A stretch of DNA of 64,000 nt. Source: JABSSA01 sp039984715. GTDB taxonomy: Bacteria; Pseudomonadota; Alphaproteobacteria; Rhodobacterales; Rhodobacteraceae. A program made the translations under genes and the position numbers. A model generated the notes under the pieces. That model was not told where the DNA came from, did no database searches, and was given only the letters and a program-made list of their open reading frames with translations. The stretch spans positions 66,163-130,162 of the forward strand of contig JBDWUA010000001.1 in NCBI GenBank assembly GCA_039984715.1, written 5' to 3'. Within the stretch, counting starts at the first letter, position 1; each line of letters opens with the position of its first letter. Shown here in pieces: positions 45,031 to 53,943 of this stretch.

Positions 45031-45094
45031 AATGCAGCGCTGATTAGGCGCTTATGGACACGGGATCAAGTCAAAAACCTGAGCCCGCAAATCC

Positions 45095-45418
45095 TTATTC
45101 TTCGTCTTCCGAAGCGACGTCGGCGAGTTCTTCCAGAGGAATGTTATCTTCCTCTTCTTCGTCGTCCAACAGATCATCGTCCAGTTCGACTTCTACGTCA
45201 TCTTCCAGAGTTTCACCATCTGTGGTGTCTTTTTCGGCTTCTTTGGCTTTTGCGCTTGCCGCGTCAGCCGCATCGGCTGCGATCATGCGCGTCTTTGTCG
45301 TGTCGACTTCGACGACTTCACCCGAATAGGGCGAAACGATTGGGTTCGCGTTCAAATCGTAGAAACGTTTGCCAGTTGTGGGACAAACACGTTTTGTGCC
45401 CCATTCTTCCTTAGGCAT
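45095..45418 (-). CDS. FYDLN-acid domain protein (TIGR02300)
   Basis: 107 residues. The N-terminus has the conserved EWGTKRVCPTTGKRFYDLNANPIVSPY; the remaining two thirds are very acidic (long Asp/Glu runs ending EDEE). The family is restricted mainly to alphaproteobacteria and has no known function. Cytosolic. Divergent from the YgjP-like gene and next to a tRNA gene. Confidence 0.95.
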   Translation of the reverse strand: MPKEEWGTKRVCPTTGKRFYDLNANPIVSPYSGEVVEVDTTKTRMIAADAADAASAKAKEAEKDTTDGETLEDDVEVELDDDLLDDEEEEDNIPLEELADVASEDEE

Positions 45419-45531
45419 GTATACATCCTTTTGTCTTCGGGCACAAAATCACTGTACCGGAATTGCGACGATTCTGGGCAACTGCCATAAGGGTCGCGCG
45501 GAGTCAAAGCCTTAAGCGAAAGAAACGGCCA

Positions 45532-46227
45532 ATGTGCGCACTTGTATTGTCGGGAGACCCCCCAATTGAGGTTGTTTTGCGACGTTCTGCGCGTGCGCGC
45601 CGAATTACGTTACGCGTGTCTTCTTTGGACGGTCGGGTGACGATGACATTGCCAAATGGGGTTTCGGATCGAGAAGCTGCGCGTTTCGCGACTGAAAAGG
45701 AATCATGGCTTCGCAAACATCTGGCAAAGCATGAAGAAGACATTCAAGTGAGATACGGGGTGCAAATTCCGGTTCTCGGAGAATCGCTGAATGTCATTGA
45801 AGGTGATGGTCGGCGGATCAAAATTGGTGTCGAAGGTTTGAGCGTTCCGGGGCCTGACACGCGAGTCGGCTCGCGGCTTAGCGGATTTCTAAAAACAATG
45901 GCGCGCGCGCGATTGGCAGAAGCATCGGATAACTACGCCGAATCCCTCGGGTGCGCGTATTCCAGCATTTCGATACGAGACACACGATCGCGTTGGGGGT
46001 CATGCAGCAGCTCGGGCCGATTGATGTATTCTTGGCGGCTGGTTCTCGCGCCGCCAGACGTCCTTCATTATGTCGCGGCACATGAAGTCGCGCATTTGAA
46101 AGAGATGAATCATTCCAGCGCTTTTTGGGATGTCGTCGAAACATTGTATGGTGACTATGCGCCGCCCCGGCGGTGGCTGCGTGAGAATGGCGCATTGCTG
46201 CATCGGTTCAAATTTGAGAGTAAGTGA
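45532..46227 (+). CDS. YgjP/SprT-like zinc metallopeptidase (DUF45)
   Basis: 231 residues from the ATG at 45532. Family features are the basic RRSARARRITLRV start, a central RDTRSRWGSCSSSG and the zinc motif HEVAHLKEMNHS in the C-terminal third, with a downstream tail LYGDYAPPRRWL. Probably a cytosolic metallopeptidase; some relatives sit beside restriction systems, but none is here. The stop TGA overlaps a possible GTG start of the next gene, indicating coupling. An alternative start lies 23 codons upstream. Confidence 0.9.
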   Translation: MCALVLSGDPPIEVVLRRSARARRITLRVSSLDGRVTMTLPNGVSDREAARFATEKESWLRKHLAKHEEDIQVRYGVQIPVLGESLNVIEGDGRRIKIGVEGLSVPGPDTRVGSRLSGFLKTMARARLAEASDNYAESLGCAYSSISIRDTRSRWGSCSSSGRLMYSWRLVLAPPDVLHYVAAHEVAHLKEMNHSSAFWDVVETLYGDYAPPRRWLRENGALLHRFKFESK

Positions 46228-46256
46228 TACATGAGATTTGTGATCACGCCAAAGTC

Positions 46257-46907
46257 ATGACCCCAACGCCAAGATCAACCGAGATGACTGGACCTGCCCA
46301 TGAGCGGGTCTATCGGCAATTGCGCTCAAGGATCATTCACGGAGAGATATTGCCCGGAGAGGCATTGACGCTTCGTGGGATTGGGCAAAGCTATGGTGTG
46401 TCGATGACACCCGCACGCGAGGCGATCAGACGCCTTGTGGCAGAAGGCGCCTTGACGCTGTCGCCTTCGGGGCGTGTGTCCACACCGGAACTTAGCCCAG
46501 AACGAATTGAAGAGCTGGCGTCGCTTCGTGCGTTGATCGAAGTTGAGCTTGCCACGCGGGCTTTACCACGGGCGCATCTGGCTTTGATTGAACGACTAAC
46601 GACGATTAACGGTGCAGTGGCAGAAGCGGTCGCGCACCGAGATGCAGTGGCTTACATTCGAACGAACCTAGAATTTCACAGGACATTGTATCTGCGCGCG
46701 CAAGCACCAGCGATGCTGGCCATGACCGAAACAGTGTGGTTGCAGATGGGGCCAACGATGCGATCATTGTATGGACGTTTGCGACGGACTGAACCGCCAC
46801 AATATCATCGTATGATCATTGCGGCACTGCGCGCAGGGGATGAGCCAGGCCTCAGGCTTGCGGTGCGGTCTGACGTGACCCAAGGTTTGCGTATGTTGGC
46901 GCGTTAA
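46257..46907 (+). CDS. GntR-family regulator (FadR/FCD type)
   Basis: 216 residues from ATG 46257; a GTG at 46224 overlapping the previous stop would add 11. Winged-helix domain (ERVYRQLRSRIIHGEILPGEALTLRGIGQSYGVSMTPAREAIRRLVAEG within the first 80 residues), then an FCD helical domain with EFHRTLY. The effector is probably an organic acid. The last residues VTQGLRMLAR are typical. Targets are unclear: it converges with the flavin monooxygenase gene and follows the YgjP-like gene. Confidence 0.9.
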   Translation: MTPTPRSTEMTGPAHERVYRQLRSRIIHGEILPGEALTLRGIGQSYGVSMTPAREAIRRLVAEGALTLSPSGRVSTPELSPERIEELASLRALIEVELATRALPRAHLALIERLTTINGAVAEAVAHRDAVAYIRTNLEFHRTLYLRAQAPAMLAMTETVWLQMGPTMRSLYGRLRRTEPPQYHRMIIAALRAGDEPGLRLAVRSDVTQGLRMLAR

Positions 46908-46983
46908 AGCGCGTTCAGGGCGGTGAGCGGACTCTTTGCGCGTTGCGCAAATTCGCCCACCCGCCGCCCCTGCCTATCGCGGC

Positions 46984-48783
46984 TTAGCTCGTGTGATGGA
47001 CGTTTTGCAGGTCGTACACAGGTGTCGGCAACTCTTCCATGCGCGCCTTTATTTGCAAGGCCAGATAGAGGGAATAGTGGCGAGACTGATGGAGGTTTCC
47101 ACCATGAAACCAAAGCGCGTCTTGTTGCGTTGGTTTCCACATGTTTCTCTGTTCACCTTCCCAAGGTCCCGGATCCTTGGTTGTGTCGGACCCAAGACCC
47201 CAGCATTTGCCGACCTTGTCCGCAACATCCTGACCAATGAGTTCAGCGGCCCACCCGTTCATGGATCCATATCCGGTCGCGTAAACGATCAGATCCGCTT
47301 CCATTTTTTGACCGTCTTCCAGAACCAGGCCATCTTCTACGATTTTTGAAACTTGTCCTTGGGCCAGTTTGATTTTGCCGTCTATGACCAACTGACTTGC
47401 TCCAACGTCGATGTAATATCCTGAACCGCGGCGCAGGTATTTCATAAACAGACCAGAATCGTCATCGCCCCAATCAAGCTTGAAACCAGCCTTCTCTAGA
47501 CCTGCATAGAACTCGGAATCACGCTCCTTCATTTGTTGATAAAGCGGGATTTGGAATTCGTGCAATATACGATAGGGCAGAGACGCAAAAATCAAATCCG
47601 CCTTTTCGGTCGTGACACCTGCCGCAACCGCATCTTCGGAATAAAGAGCCGATAAGCCCACATCCATCAAAGTGTCTGACTTGACGATGTGCGTGGAGGA
47701 CCGTTGGATCATTGTGACGTCTGCGCCTTCTTCAAAAAGCGCGCTGCAAATATCATGTGCCGAGTTGTTGGAGCCGATAACCAAGCATTTCTTGCCGGTC
47801 CAACCTTCTGGGCCTTTATGCTGGGACGAATGCTGTTGCACCCCTTTGAAGCTCTTCATGCCGGGGAAATCAGGTACGTTGGCTTTACCCGACATTCCGG
47901 TCGCCAAGATGAGCTGTTTGGGGCGTAAAACAACCTCTTCGCCATCCCGATCGACGACGACAGTCCATTCCTGTGTTGCTTCGTCAAATTTTGCTGACGA
48001 ACATGATGTGCGCGTCCAGTAGTTAAGTTCCATGACTTGAGTGTAAAACTCGAGCCAATCACCGACTTTGTCTTTCGGAGAAAACACAGGCCAATTATCG
48101 GGAAACTTGATGTAGGGGAGGTGATCATACCAGACGGGATCATGCAGGCAGAGCGATTTGTATCGGTTTCTCCAGCTGTCTCCTGGGCGGTCGTTTTTCT
48201 CGACAATAATTGTGGGGACACCAAGTTGACGCAAGCGCGCACCAAGGGCGATGCCACCCTGTCCACCGCCGACGATCACAGTGTATGGTTGCGTCTTGTA
48301 ACCAAGTTCGTCAGCTTCAGTTTGGCGTTGTTCTTGCCAAGTTTGGCGACCCGAGAAAGAACCGTGTGCAACGCCTTTCGGGCGTGCATGCCCGCGTTTT
48401 TCCTCATGCCATTTCAGTTCTTTCATGGCAGTCAGCAATGTCCAGATTTTTCCGTCCATTAGACGAACAAGACCTTCGCCGCGGGCCACTTCAGTTTCGA
48501 AAGTAATCCAAGCCGTGACCACACCACCTTCTTCGGTCGGTGTTTCGCCTTCGGCCAGTTTCCAGTTGCTGGGTTTTATCGCGTCAAGTTGATGTTTCAG
48601 AAGGTCGCCGACACCTGCATGGCCTTCGACAGTTTTAATGTTCCAGCTGAAGGTAACGAGGTCGCGCCAATAGCATGTTTCTTGAAACATACCCTTGGCG
48701 GCTTCAATGTCGCGCGCTTCCAGCGCGTTTCCAAATGCGTCTAAAAACGCCTGCGTCTGGTCCGTGATCGTTGTGTCCAACAT
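46984..48783 (-). CDS. flavin-containing monooxygenase with an N-terminal NTF2-like domain
   Basis: 599 residues. The first 130 form a SnoaL/NTF2-like alpha+beta domain (FLDAFGNALEARDIEAAKGMF, CYWRDLVTFSW). The rest is a class B flavoprotein monooxygenase: FAD motif GGGQGG (172-177), the FMO fingerprint FKGVQQHSSQHKG, the NADPH motif VIGSNNSAHD and the ATG-containing YATGYGSMNG. Cytosolic; substrate unknown. It lies 193 bases downstream of yghU on the same strand, with a hairpin between them. No linked pathway. Confidence 0.92.
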   Translation of the reverse strand: MLDTTITDQTQAFLDAFGNALEARDIEAAKGMFQETCYWRDLVTFSWNIKTVEGHAGVGDLLKHQLDAIKPSNWKLAEGETPTEEGGVVTAWITFETEVARGEGLVRLMDGKIWTLLTAMKELKWHEEKRGHARPKGVAHGSFSGRQTWQEQRQTEADELGYKTQPYTVIVGGGQGGIALGARLRQLGVPTIIVEKNDRPGDSWRNRYKSLCLHDPVWYDHLPYIKFPDNWPVFSPKDKVGDWLEFYTQVMELNYWTRTSCSSAKFDEATQEWTVVVDRDGEEVVLRPKQLILATGMSGKANVPDFPGMKSFKGVQQHSSQHKGPEGWTGKKCLVIGSNNSAHDICSALFEEGADVTMIQRSSTHIVKSDTLMDVGLSALYSEDAVAAGVTTEKADLIFASLPYRILHEFQIPLYQQMKERDSEFYAGLEKAGFKLDWGDDDSGLFMKYLRRGSGYYIDVGASQLVIDGKIKLAQGQVSKIVEDGLVLEDGQKMEADLIVYATGYGSMNGWAAELIGQDVADKVGKCWGLGSDTTKDPGPWEGEQRNMWKPTQQDALWFHGGNLHQSRHYSLYLALQIKARMEELPTPVYDLQNVHHTS

Positions 48784-48943
48784 TGCTTTCCTCCCAATTG
48801 TTTTTCAAGAGCTTACATGACGAATTGGAAAGCGGGGAATGTTTTTCACTTAACACGCGAAGTTATTGGAAAGTGGCGATGAAGTTGGTTCCAAGTCGAC
48901 CCGTTTGCCGCGCGATTTTATGTCCGAAAGGGTCTTTGGAAAT

Positions 48944-48969
48944 CACCCCACGACTTGCGTCGCGGGGTG
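48944..48969 (-). terminator. hairpin after yghU, probable weak terminator
   Basis: CACCCC-a-CGA / TCG-c-GGGGTG with a six-base loop, eight bases after the minus-strand yghU stop. Only a short ATTT follows, so termination may be partial and allow read-through to the monooxygenase gene. Confidence 0.5.
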
Positions 48970-48976
48970 CAGTTCA

Positions 48977-49846
48977 TCAAGAGTCTTCGCCGATTTTGTC
49001 TTGGGTGTTTGTGTCAAAATCTGCTGCGGAATGTCGCTCATGCAATTGTAGCGATGGTTCACCAAATGCACGGTTTACCATTCGCCCTCGAAGGGTGGCC
49101 GGTCGCGCATCAATCTTTTTCGCCCATGCCATGACGTTCTTGTAGCTTTCAACATCCAAGAATGTTGCTGCATCGTAGAGGCGGCCAAGACAAAGCTGGC
49201 CGTACCAAGGCCAAATGGCCATGTCAGCAATGGTGTATTCATCGCCTGCAATGTACGGTTTTTCGGCCAATTCGCGGTCCAGAACGTCTAGCTGACGTTT
49301 GGTTTCCATCGCATAGCGATTGATTGGGTATTCGTATTTCTCCGGGGCATAAGCGTAGAAGTGTCCGAACCCCCCGCCAAGGAATGGGGCGGAACCCATT
49401 TGCCAAAAGAGCCAATTCAAGGTCTCAGTGCGTGCGGTTCCTGATTTAGGTAAAAAGGCTCCGAATTTTTCTGCGAGGTGCATCATGATGGACGCAGATT
49501 CGAAAACGCGAAGGGGTGTGTCACCTGTTCGATCAATCAACGCGGGGATTTTTGAATTTGGATTGGCCGAGACAAACCCAGATCCAAATTGATCGCCTTC
49601 GTTTATTTTGATCAGCCATGCGTCATATTCAGCGTCTGTGTGACCGGCTGCCAAAAGCTCTTCAAACAGCATCGTGACCTTTACGCCGTTGGGCGTGGCC
49701 AGAGAATACAGTTGAAAAGGATGCTCACCGACGGGCAGATCTTTGTCCTGTGTTGCACCTGCGATGGGACGGTTAATGCTGGCAAAGCGTCCACCGCTTT
49801 CCTGTTCCCAAGTCCAGATTTCGGGGGGAGTATATGTGTCAGCCAT
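48977..49846 (-). CDS. yghU: glutathione S-transferase YghU-like (disulfide-bond oxidoreductase)
   Basis: 289 residues from the ATG at 49846 (GGAAGGG upstream; the codon before it in frame is TTG). YghU/YfcG-type GST: thioredoxin-like domain with LATPNGVKVTMLFEEL and the NPNSKIPAL, then ESASIMMHLA; a helical C-terminal domain with GGGFGHFYAYAPEKYEYPINRYAMET and the N-capping box DEYTIADMAIWPW. In E. coli relatives bind two glutathiones and reduce disulfides. Possibly detoxifying products related to the downstream monooxygenase, by inference only. Confidence 0.94.
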   Translation of the reverse strand: MADTYTPPEIWTWEQESGGRFASINRPIAGATQDKDLPVGEHPFQLYSLATPNGVKVTMLFEELLAAGHTDAEYDAWLIKINEGDQFGSGFVSANPNSKIPALIDRTGDTPLRVFESASIMMHLAEKFGAFLPKSGTARTETLNWLFWQMGSAPFLGGGFGHFYAYAPEKYEYPINRYAMETKRQLDVLDRELAEKPYIAGDEYTIADMAIWPWYGQLCLGRLYDAATFLDVESYKNVMAWAKKIDARPATLRGRMVNRAFGEPSLQLHERHSAADFDTNTQDKIGEDS

Positions 49847-49974
49847 CAATCAGCCCTTCCTTGTTTTGTTAGTTTCAAGGGTATGATTGAATTCGGAACT
49901 TACAAGGCCATTTTCCCTTGGCCTTTGCTTGAGGCTGGGTGACGTGGTTAAACTATCCAATAATGGAGGGCGGA

Positions 49975-50709
49975 ATGCTGGGTTTTACAATATCGACATT
50001 TGGTGAACTGAATGCGGAAGAGTATGACGAACTTCATAATCCGGGGACCACAGATCAGGCCGTCGCGCTTATTTCCGATACCGCAAATACGGGCAGCATT
50101 CTTGAGCTCGCGATTGGGACAGGTCGAATAGCATTGCCGTTGCAAGAACTGGGTCACAAGGTTTCCGGCATTGAGGGATCGCCTGAAATGGTGGCCAAGT
50201 TGCGACAGAAGCCGGGCGGGGATCGTATCAACATTGTGATCGGTGACATGGCGGACGTGGATATTGACGGTGCATTTGATCACGTGTGCCTCGTTTTCAA
50301 TACATTGTTCAATTTGCCAAGTCAGGACGCCCAAATCAGGTGCTTTTCAAACGTTGCTAAAAGATTGAAGCCGGGAGGAACGTTTTTGGTTGAGACATTT
50401 GTGCCAGACCTGTCGGGTTTCAAGGATCACCAGCGCACGACAACCAAACGTTTGGACAATCATTCTGTTTGGATCGAGGCGGCGACGCATGACCCGGTCC
50501 ATCAAGTGTTTGAATTCCAAAGAATTCGGATCTCTGACAAATCAACTAAGCTTGTTCCGTTGCCGTTGCGTTATGCGTGGCCAAGCGAGATGGACTTGAT
50601 GGGGAAATTGGCGGGTCTTGAGCTGATCAATCGTTGGGGTGATTGGACTCGCAGTGATTTTGACGCGGACAGCAAAATGCACATCTCTGTCTATCGAAAA
50701 CCACATTAG
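49975..50709 (+). CDS. class I SAM-dependent methyltransferase
   Basis: 244 residues from the ATG at 49975, which has GGAGG five bases upstream; two earlier in-frame starts lack one. Rossmann motifs: SAM loop ILELAIGTGRIALPL, acidic residue in VSGIEGSPEMV, GDMADVD, and the motif IV region HVCLVFNTLFNL. It resembles small-molecule methyltransferases but the substrate cannot be named. Divergent from yghU. Confidence 0.88.
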   Translation: MLGFTISTFGELNAEEYDELHNPGTTDQAVALISDTANTGSILELAIGTGRIALPLQELGHKVSGIEGSPEMVAKLRQKPGGDRINIVIGDMADVDIDGAFDHVCLVFNTLFNLPSQDAQIRCFSNVAKRLKPGGTFLVETFVPDLSGFKDHQRTTTKRLDNHSVWIEAATHDPVHQVFEFQRIRISDKSTKLVPLPLRYAWPSEMDLMGKLAGLELINRWGDWTRSDFDADSKMHISVYRKPH

Positions 50710-50814
50710 AGTGTCCTTTGCGCGGTAAAGGATTCCGAAATCTGATGTGCAGCCTCACAGATAACGGGCGTTCAATGCGTGTTGCGATGTCTTGCCAAGA
50801 CGGTTCACACAAAG

Positions 50815-50837
50815 AAAAAGCCGCCCAAAGGGGCGGC
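50815..50837 (-). terminator. Rho-independent terminator after rpmJ
   Basis: On the minus strand GCCGCCC-cttt-GGGCGGC followed by five T, 30 bases after the rpmJ stop. Confidence 0.88.
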
Positions 50838-50866
50838 CCAATCAAAGTTGCTCTAAGCTGATTAAA

Positions 50867-50992
50867 TCAGCCTTGGCGTGCTTTAAAGCGAGGCTGCGTC
50901 TTGTTGATGACGTAGACACGACCTTTGCGACGAACAATGCGGCAATCACGGTGCCGGTTCTTCAGCGAACGGAGCGAATTACGAACCTTCAT
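50867..50992 (-). CDS. rpmJ: 50S ribosomal protein L36
   Basis: 41-residue protein starting MKVRNSLRSLK and ending QPRFKARQG, the longer alphaproteobacterial L36 form. Zinc-ribbon cysteines are mostly lost (a single Cys in HRDCRIV), so it is the zinc-independent type. GAGAGAGCCC precedes the ATG. Flanked by a terminator and, upstream, by tRNA-Val on the same strand. Confidence 0.97.
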   Translation of the reverse strand: MKVRNSLRSLKNRHRDCRIVRRKGRVYVINKTQPRFKARQG

Positions 50993-51070
50993 GGGCTCTC
51001 TCCTGTCTGGGCGCAGATGCCGGCGCCGAGTTAAAATATCGATGCATCGAATGATGCGCCGAGAAAATCA

Positions 51071-51145
51071 TGGTGGACGATACTGGGATCGAACCAGTGA
51101 CCCCTTCGATGTCAACGAAGTGCTCTACCGCTGAGCTAATCATCC
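51071..51145 (-). tRNA. tRNA-Val (GAC)
   Basis: 75 bases including CCA. On the minus strand: acceptor GGATGAT / ATCGTCC, D-arm GCTC..GAGC, anticodon stem-loop CTTCG-TTGACAT-CGAAG with anticodon GAC, T-arm ACTGG-TTCGATC-CCAGT. Confidence 0.97.
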
Positions 51146-51288
51146 ATATGGCCTGCGCAACGAACACCCCAAAAGAAAGGGGCGCGGAATGCCGCGCCGG
51201 TTCGGGTGCTATAAAAGCTTCATCAAATGGGATCAAGGGCTTTTGGCATGCATAAAAACTAGTCTATGTTCTTTTGAGAGGAGTTCGA

Positions 51289-52149
51289 ATGGCTGGATCA
51301 ACCTATAACGTTACAAGTCCGGAAACGCTGGAATCCGCGTTGGTGTTTGCCAGCCCGCATTCGGGCCGAAAATATACGCCGGATTTCTTGCGTCATTCGG
51401 TGTTGGATGAACGTACAATTCGGTCGTCAGAAGACGCATATGTTGATCATTTGTTTGGTGCGGCACCAGAATTTGGGGCTCCGTTCATAACAGCGACAGC
51501 ACCGCGCGCGTTCCTAGATCTTAATCGAAGCCCCGACGAATTGGACCCTGCGCTTATCACGGGGGTCCGATCAAACGGGCACAACCCGCGAATCGCCAGC
51601 GGACTGGGCGTCATTCCCCGCGTCGTTGCAGGCGGGCGGGCGATATACCGAGGGAAAATGTCGCGCCAAGAAGCGGAACAACGAATCGAATCGTATTGGC
51701 ATCCGTATCATAACGCATTGCAGGGTTTGCTGGATCGCGCACATGCACGGTTTGGTCAGGCGATCTTGATCGACTGTCATTCGATGCCGCATGAGGCAAT
51801 GGATGGGATCGCACGCGGCAGTGTTAAGCGTCCGGATGTCGTATTGGGTGATCGGTTTGGCGCAGCCGCCAGCGAACGCATTGTGGATCAAGTGGAAGAA
51901 GCTTTCACTCAGGCGGGTTTTACGGTCACGCGAAATGCGCCATTCGCAGGGGCTTATATTACGCAATCCTATGGTCGCCCGTCTCGTCAGCAGCACGCCA
52001 TACAAGTCGAAATCGACAGGTCACTTTATATGAATGAGAGACGTGTCGAACAGAATGCGAATTTTCAATCTGTCAGATTAACATTGCGGCAGGTCATTTC
52101 AGAGATTTCGCAGATAGGCCTCGCGCGCATACCACTTGCTGCGGAGTAG
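51289..52149 (+). CDS. N-formylglutamate amidohydrolase family protein
   Basis: 286 residues from the ATG at 51289 (GAGAGGAG five bases upstream). FGase signatures are FASPHSGRKY, the metal-binding SEDAYVDHLF, APRAFLDLNRSPDELD, and LIDCHSMPH; a C-terminal VEIDRSLYMNE. It cleaves N-formylglutamate to formate and glutamate in the five-step histidine pathway (HutG), though stand-alone homologues may act on other N-acylated amino acids; no hut genes are adjacent. Convergent with dinB. Confidence 0.92.
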   Translation: MAGSTYNVTSPETLESALVFASPHSGRKYTPDFLRHSVLDERTIRSSEDAYVDHLFGAAPEFGAPFITATAPRAFLDLNRSPDELDPALITGVRSNGHNPRIASGLGVIPRVVAGGRAIYRGKMSRQEAEQRIESYWHPYHNALQGLLDRAHARFGQAILIDCHSMPHEAMDGIARGSVKRPDVVLGDRFGAAASERIVDQVEEAFTQAGFTVTRNAPFAGAYITQSYGRPSRQQHAIQVEIDRSLYMNERRVEQNANFQSVRLTLRQVISEISQIGLARIPLAAE

Positions 52150-52173
52150 ATTTTTTCCGCTTTTTCAAGGCCG

Positions 52174-53427
52174 TTATCGCAAGGCGCGGCCTTTCATAAT
52201 GGCATTGGTCCCAAACCGAGCCCTTATCTTGTCTGTTGCGCGCTCTGCCGCGCTACGTTGGTTCGCTTCGGGATCCAGTAGATCGCCGGAAATGTCTGCG
52301 CGTTCCTCTGGAACCAGTTCGGACAAACCACAGCCCAACAATCTATAAGCATGCGAATCGTCGCGTTGTTCGAAAAGCGTGCGGGCGGTACGATAAATGG
52401 TATCGGCCAATTGAGTCGGCTCGCGCAATGCATGACGTCTTGTCAGCAAAGAATGGTCAGCACGCTTGAGCTTGAGCGTCACAACGCGACCTGCGATTCC
52501 CTTTGCTTTGGCTCTATCCGCAACCTTTTCGGCCATGCGCCAAACGTGGCCGTCCAGAATGTCTTCGTCAGATGTGTCCTCAAAAAATGTCGTTTCATTG
52601 GAAATCGACTTCATCTTTGTATGCCGGGATACTCGTCTTGTATCTTGGCCGCGCGCCAGATGCCAAAGGCGATCACCCAACGAACCAAACCGCGCAACCA
52701 AGTCAGTTCGTTCCCACCTTAACAGATCCGAAAACGTTCGGATGCCTGCTTTGTCCAGAGATGTCTGCGCAGCCTGCCCAACCCCCCAAATCAAACGCAC
52801 TGGTTTGTCACGCAAGAATGAAGCGGTTTCTGCCTTACCGATCACAGAAAACCCGCGTGGCTTGTCCAAGTCTGATGCGACCTTTGCCAAGAATTTATTG
52901 TGGCTTAGTCCAATCGACCCGGTCAGGCCCAATTCATCGCGCATCCTGCGAACAAGACCCGCCATCATAACGGCAGGGGGCGCGCCGTGCAGTTGTTGTG
53001 TCCCGCTTAAGTCCAGAAACGCTTCATCCAGCGACAAGGGTTCAATAGACGGGGTCAGCTCCTCCATCATGGCACGGATCGCTTTTGAGGCTTCGACATA
53101 AGCCGCCATTCGTGGGCCGACGACAACTGCTTCTGGGCACAATTGCAGCGCTTTGAACATGGGCATTGCTGACCGAACACCGCGAATACGTGCGATGTAA
53201 CATGCGGTCGACACAACGCCGCGACGTCCTCCGCCGATGATCAAAGGCTTGTCTTCAAGGTCAGGATTGTCGCGCTTTTCGACCGACGCATAGAAGGCGT
53301 CGCAATCCATATGTGCAATTGAAAGCGAAAACAGTTCTGTATGCGATATGACACGCGGACTGCCGCAGGCCGGACATCGCCGGGCGGCGTCGAAATCGGT
53401 CAAGCATTCGCGGCATAGGCTGGGCAT
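52174..53427 (-). CDS. dinB: DNA polymerase IV with an N-terminal zinc-ribbon-like extension
   Basis: 417 residues. The Y-family core starts about residue 37 (AHMDCDAFYASVEKRDNP, then the RGVVSTACYIAR and SLDEAFLDLS metal motifs, and the helix-hairpin-helix LIWGVGQ). The first 36 residues add two CxxC pairs (Cys5/Cys8 and Cys18/Cys21) that look like a small zinc ribbon not present in E. coli DinB. No LexA box of the alphaproteobacterial GTTC-N7-GTTC type is visible in the 55-base gap to the divergent NUDIX gene. Translesion synthesis enzyme. Confidence 0.95.
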   Translation of the reverse strand: MPSLCRECLTDFDAARRCPACGSPRVISHTELFSLSIAHMDCDAFYASVEKRDNPDLEDKPLIIGGGRRGVVSTACYIARIRGVRSAMPMFKALQLCPEAVVVGPRMAAYVEASKAIRAMMEELTPSIEPLSLDEAFLDLSGTQQLHGAPPAVMMAGLVRRMRDELGLTGSIGLSHNKFLAKVASDLDKPRGFSVIGKAETASFLRDKPVRLIWGVGQAAQTSLDKAGIRTFSDLLRWERTDLVARFGSLGDRLWHLARGQDTRRVSRHTKMKSISNETTFFEDTSDEDILDGHVWRMAEKVADRAKAKGIAGRVVTLKLKRADHSLLTRRHALREPTQLADTIYRTARTLFEQRDDSHAYRLLGCGLSELVPEERADISGDLLDPEANQRSAAERATDKIRARFGTNAIMKGRALR

Positions 53428-53482
53428 AGGAATTTGTCTGGGTTACGTCTGAGTATCCTAGTTCAATTTGAAAGCGTGAACC

Positions 53483-53923
53483 ATGGCAGGGCAACTCATC
53501 GGTGCGAAAATTGCACTTTTTGTCGGGGATAAACTTGCGACCCTGCTCCGAGACGACATTCCGGGGTTGAGTTGGGCAGGGTATTGGGATGTGCCGGGCG
53601 GTGGCCATGAAGGCGACGAAACCCCATTGCAATGTGTTCTGCGCGAGTTGGAAGAAGAGCTTTGCGTCGCGCTGGATCCCGATCTTGTTCAGTGGGGACG
53701 TGAATACGGAACATCAAACGGAGATATTTCGTGGTTCTTCGCCGCCCATGCGCCGGCTTCTTTGGAACACAAGATGCGGTTAGGTGACGAAGGTCAGGAT
53801 TGGACACTTATGACGGTTGATAGCTTTCTAGCGCACGACCGCGTGGTGCCACAGTTTAAACCGCGCGTTCTGGATTATCTGGCTGGCGTTCAAAGCACCG
53901 TTATTGACAGAAACAGCGCCTGA
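53483..53923 (+). CDS. NUDIX hydrolase
   Basis: 146 residues with a Nudix box GGGHEGDETPLQCVLRELEEEL (split: GGxxx5 E, then RELEEE), the metal-binding glutamates being in the RELEEEL helix. It hydrolyses nucleoside diphosphates linked to another moiety; specificity is unknown. Divergent from dinB, so possibly cleaning damaged nucleotides, by inference only. Confidence 0.92.
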   Translation: MAGQLIGAKIALFVGDKLATLLRDDIPGLSWAGYWDVPGGGHEGDETPLQCVLRELEEELCVALDPDLVQWGREYGTSNGDISWFFAAHAPASLEHKMRLGDEGQDWTLMTVDSFLAHDRVVPQFKPRVLDYLAGVQSTVIDRNSA

Positions 53924-53943
53924 TCCGCCGAAGTCAGAGCCGA

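Noticed and set aside
46936..47349. 137-codon forward frame opposite the monooxygenase gene end
   Set aside because: Antisense of a strongly supported flavoprotein; no ribosome site.
53428..53482. LexA box before dinB
   Set aside because: No GTTC-N7-GTTC or GAAC-N7-GAAC in the short divergent gap.
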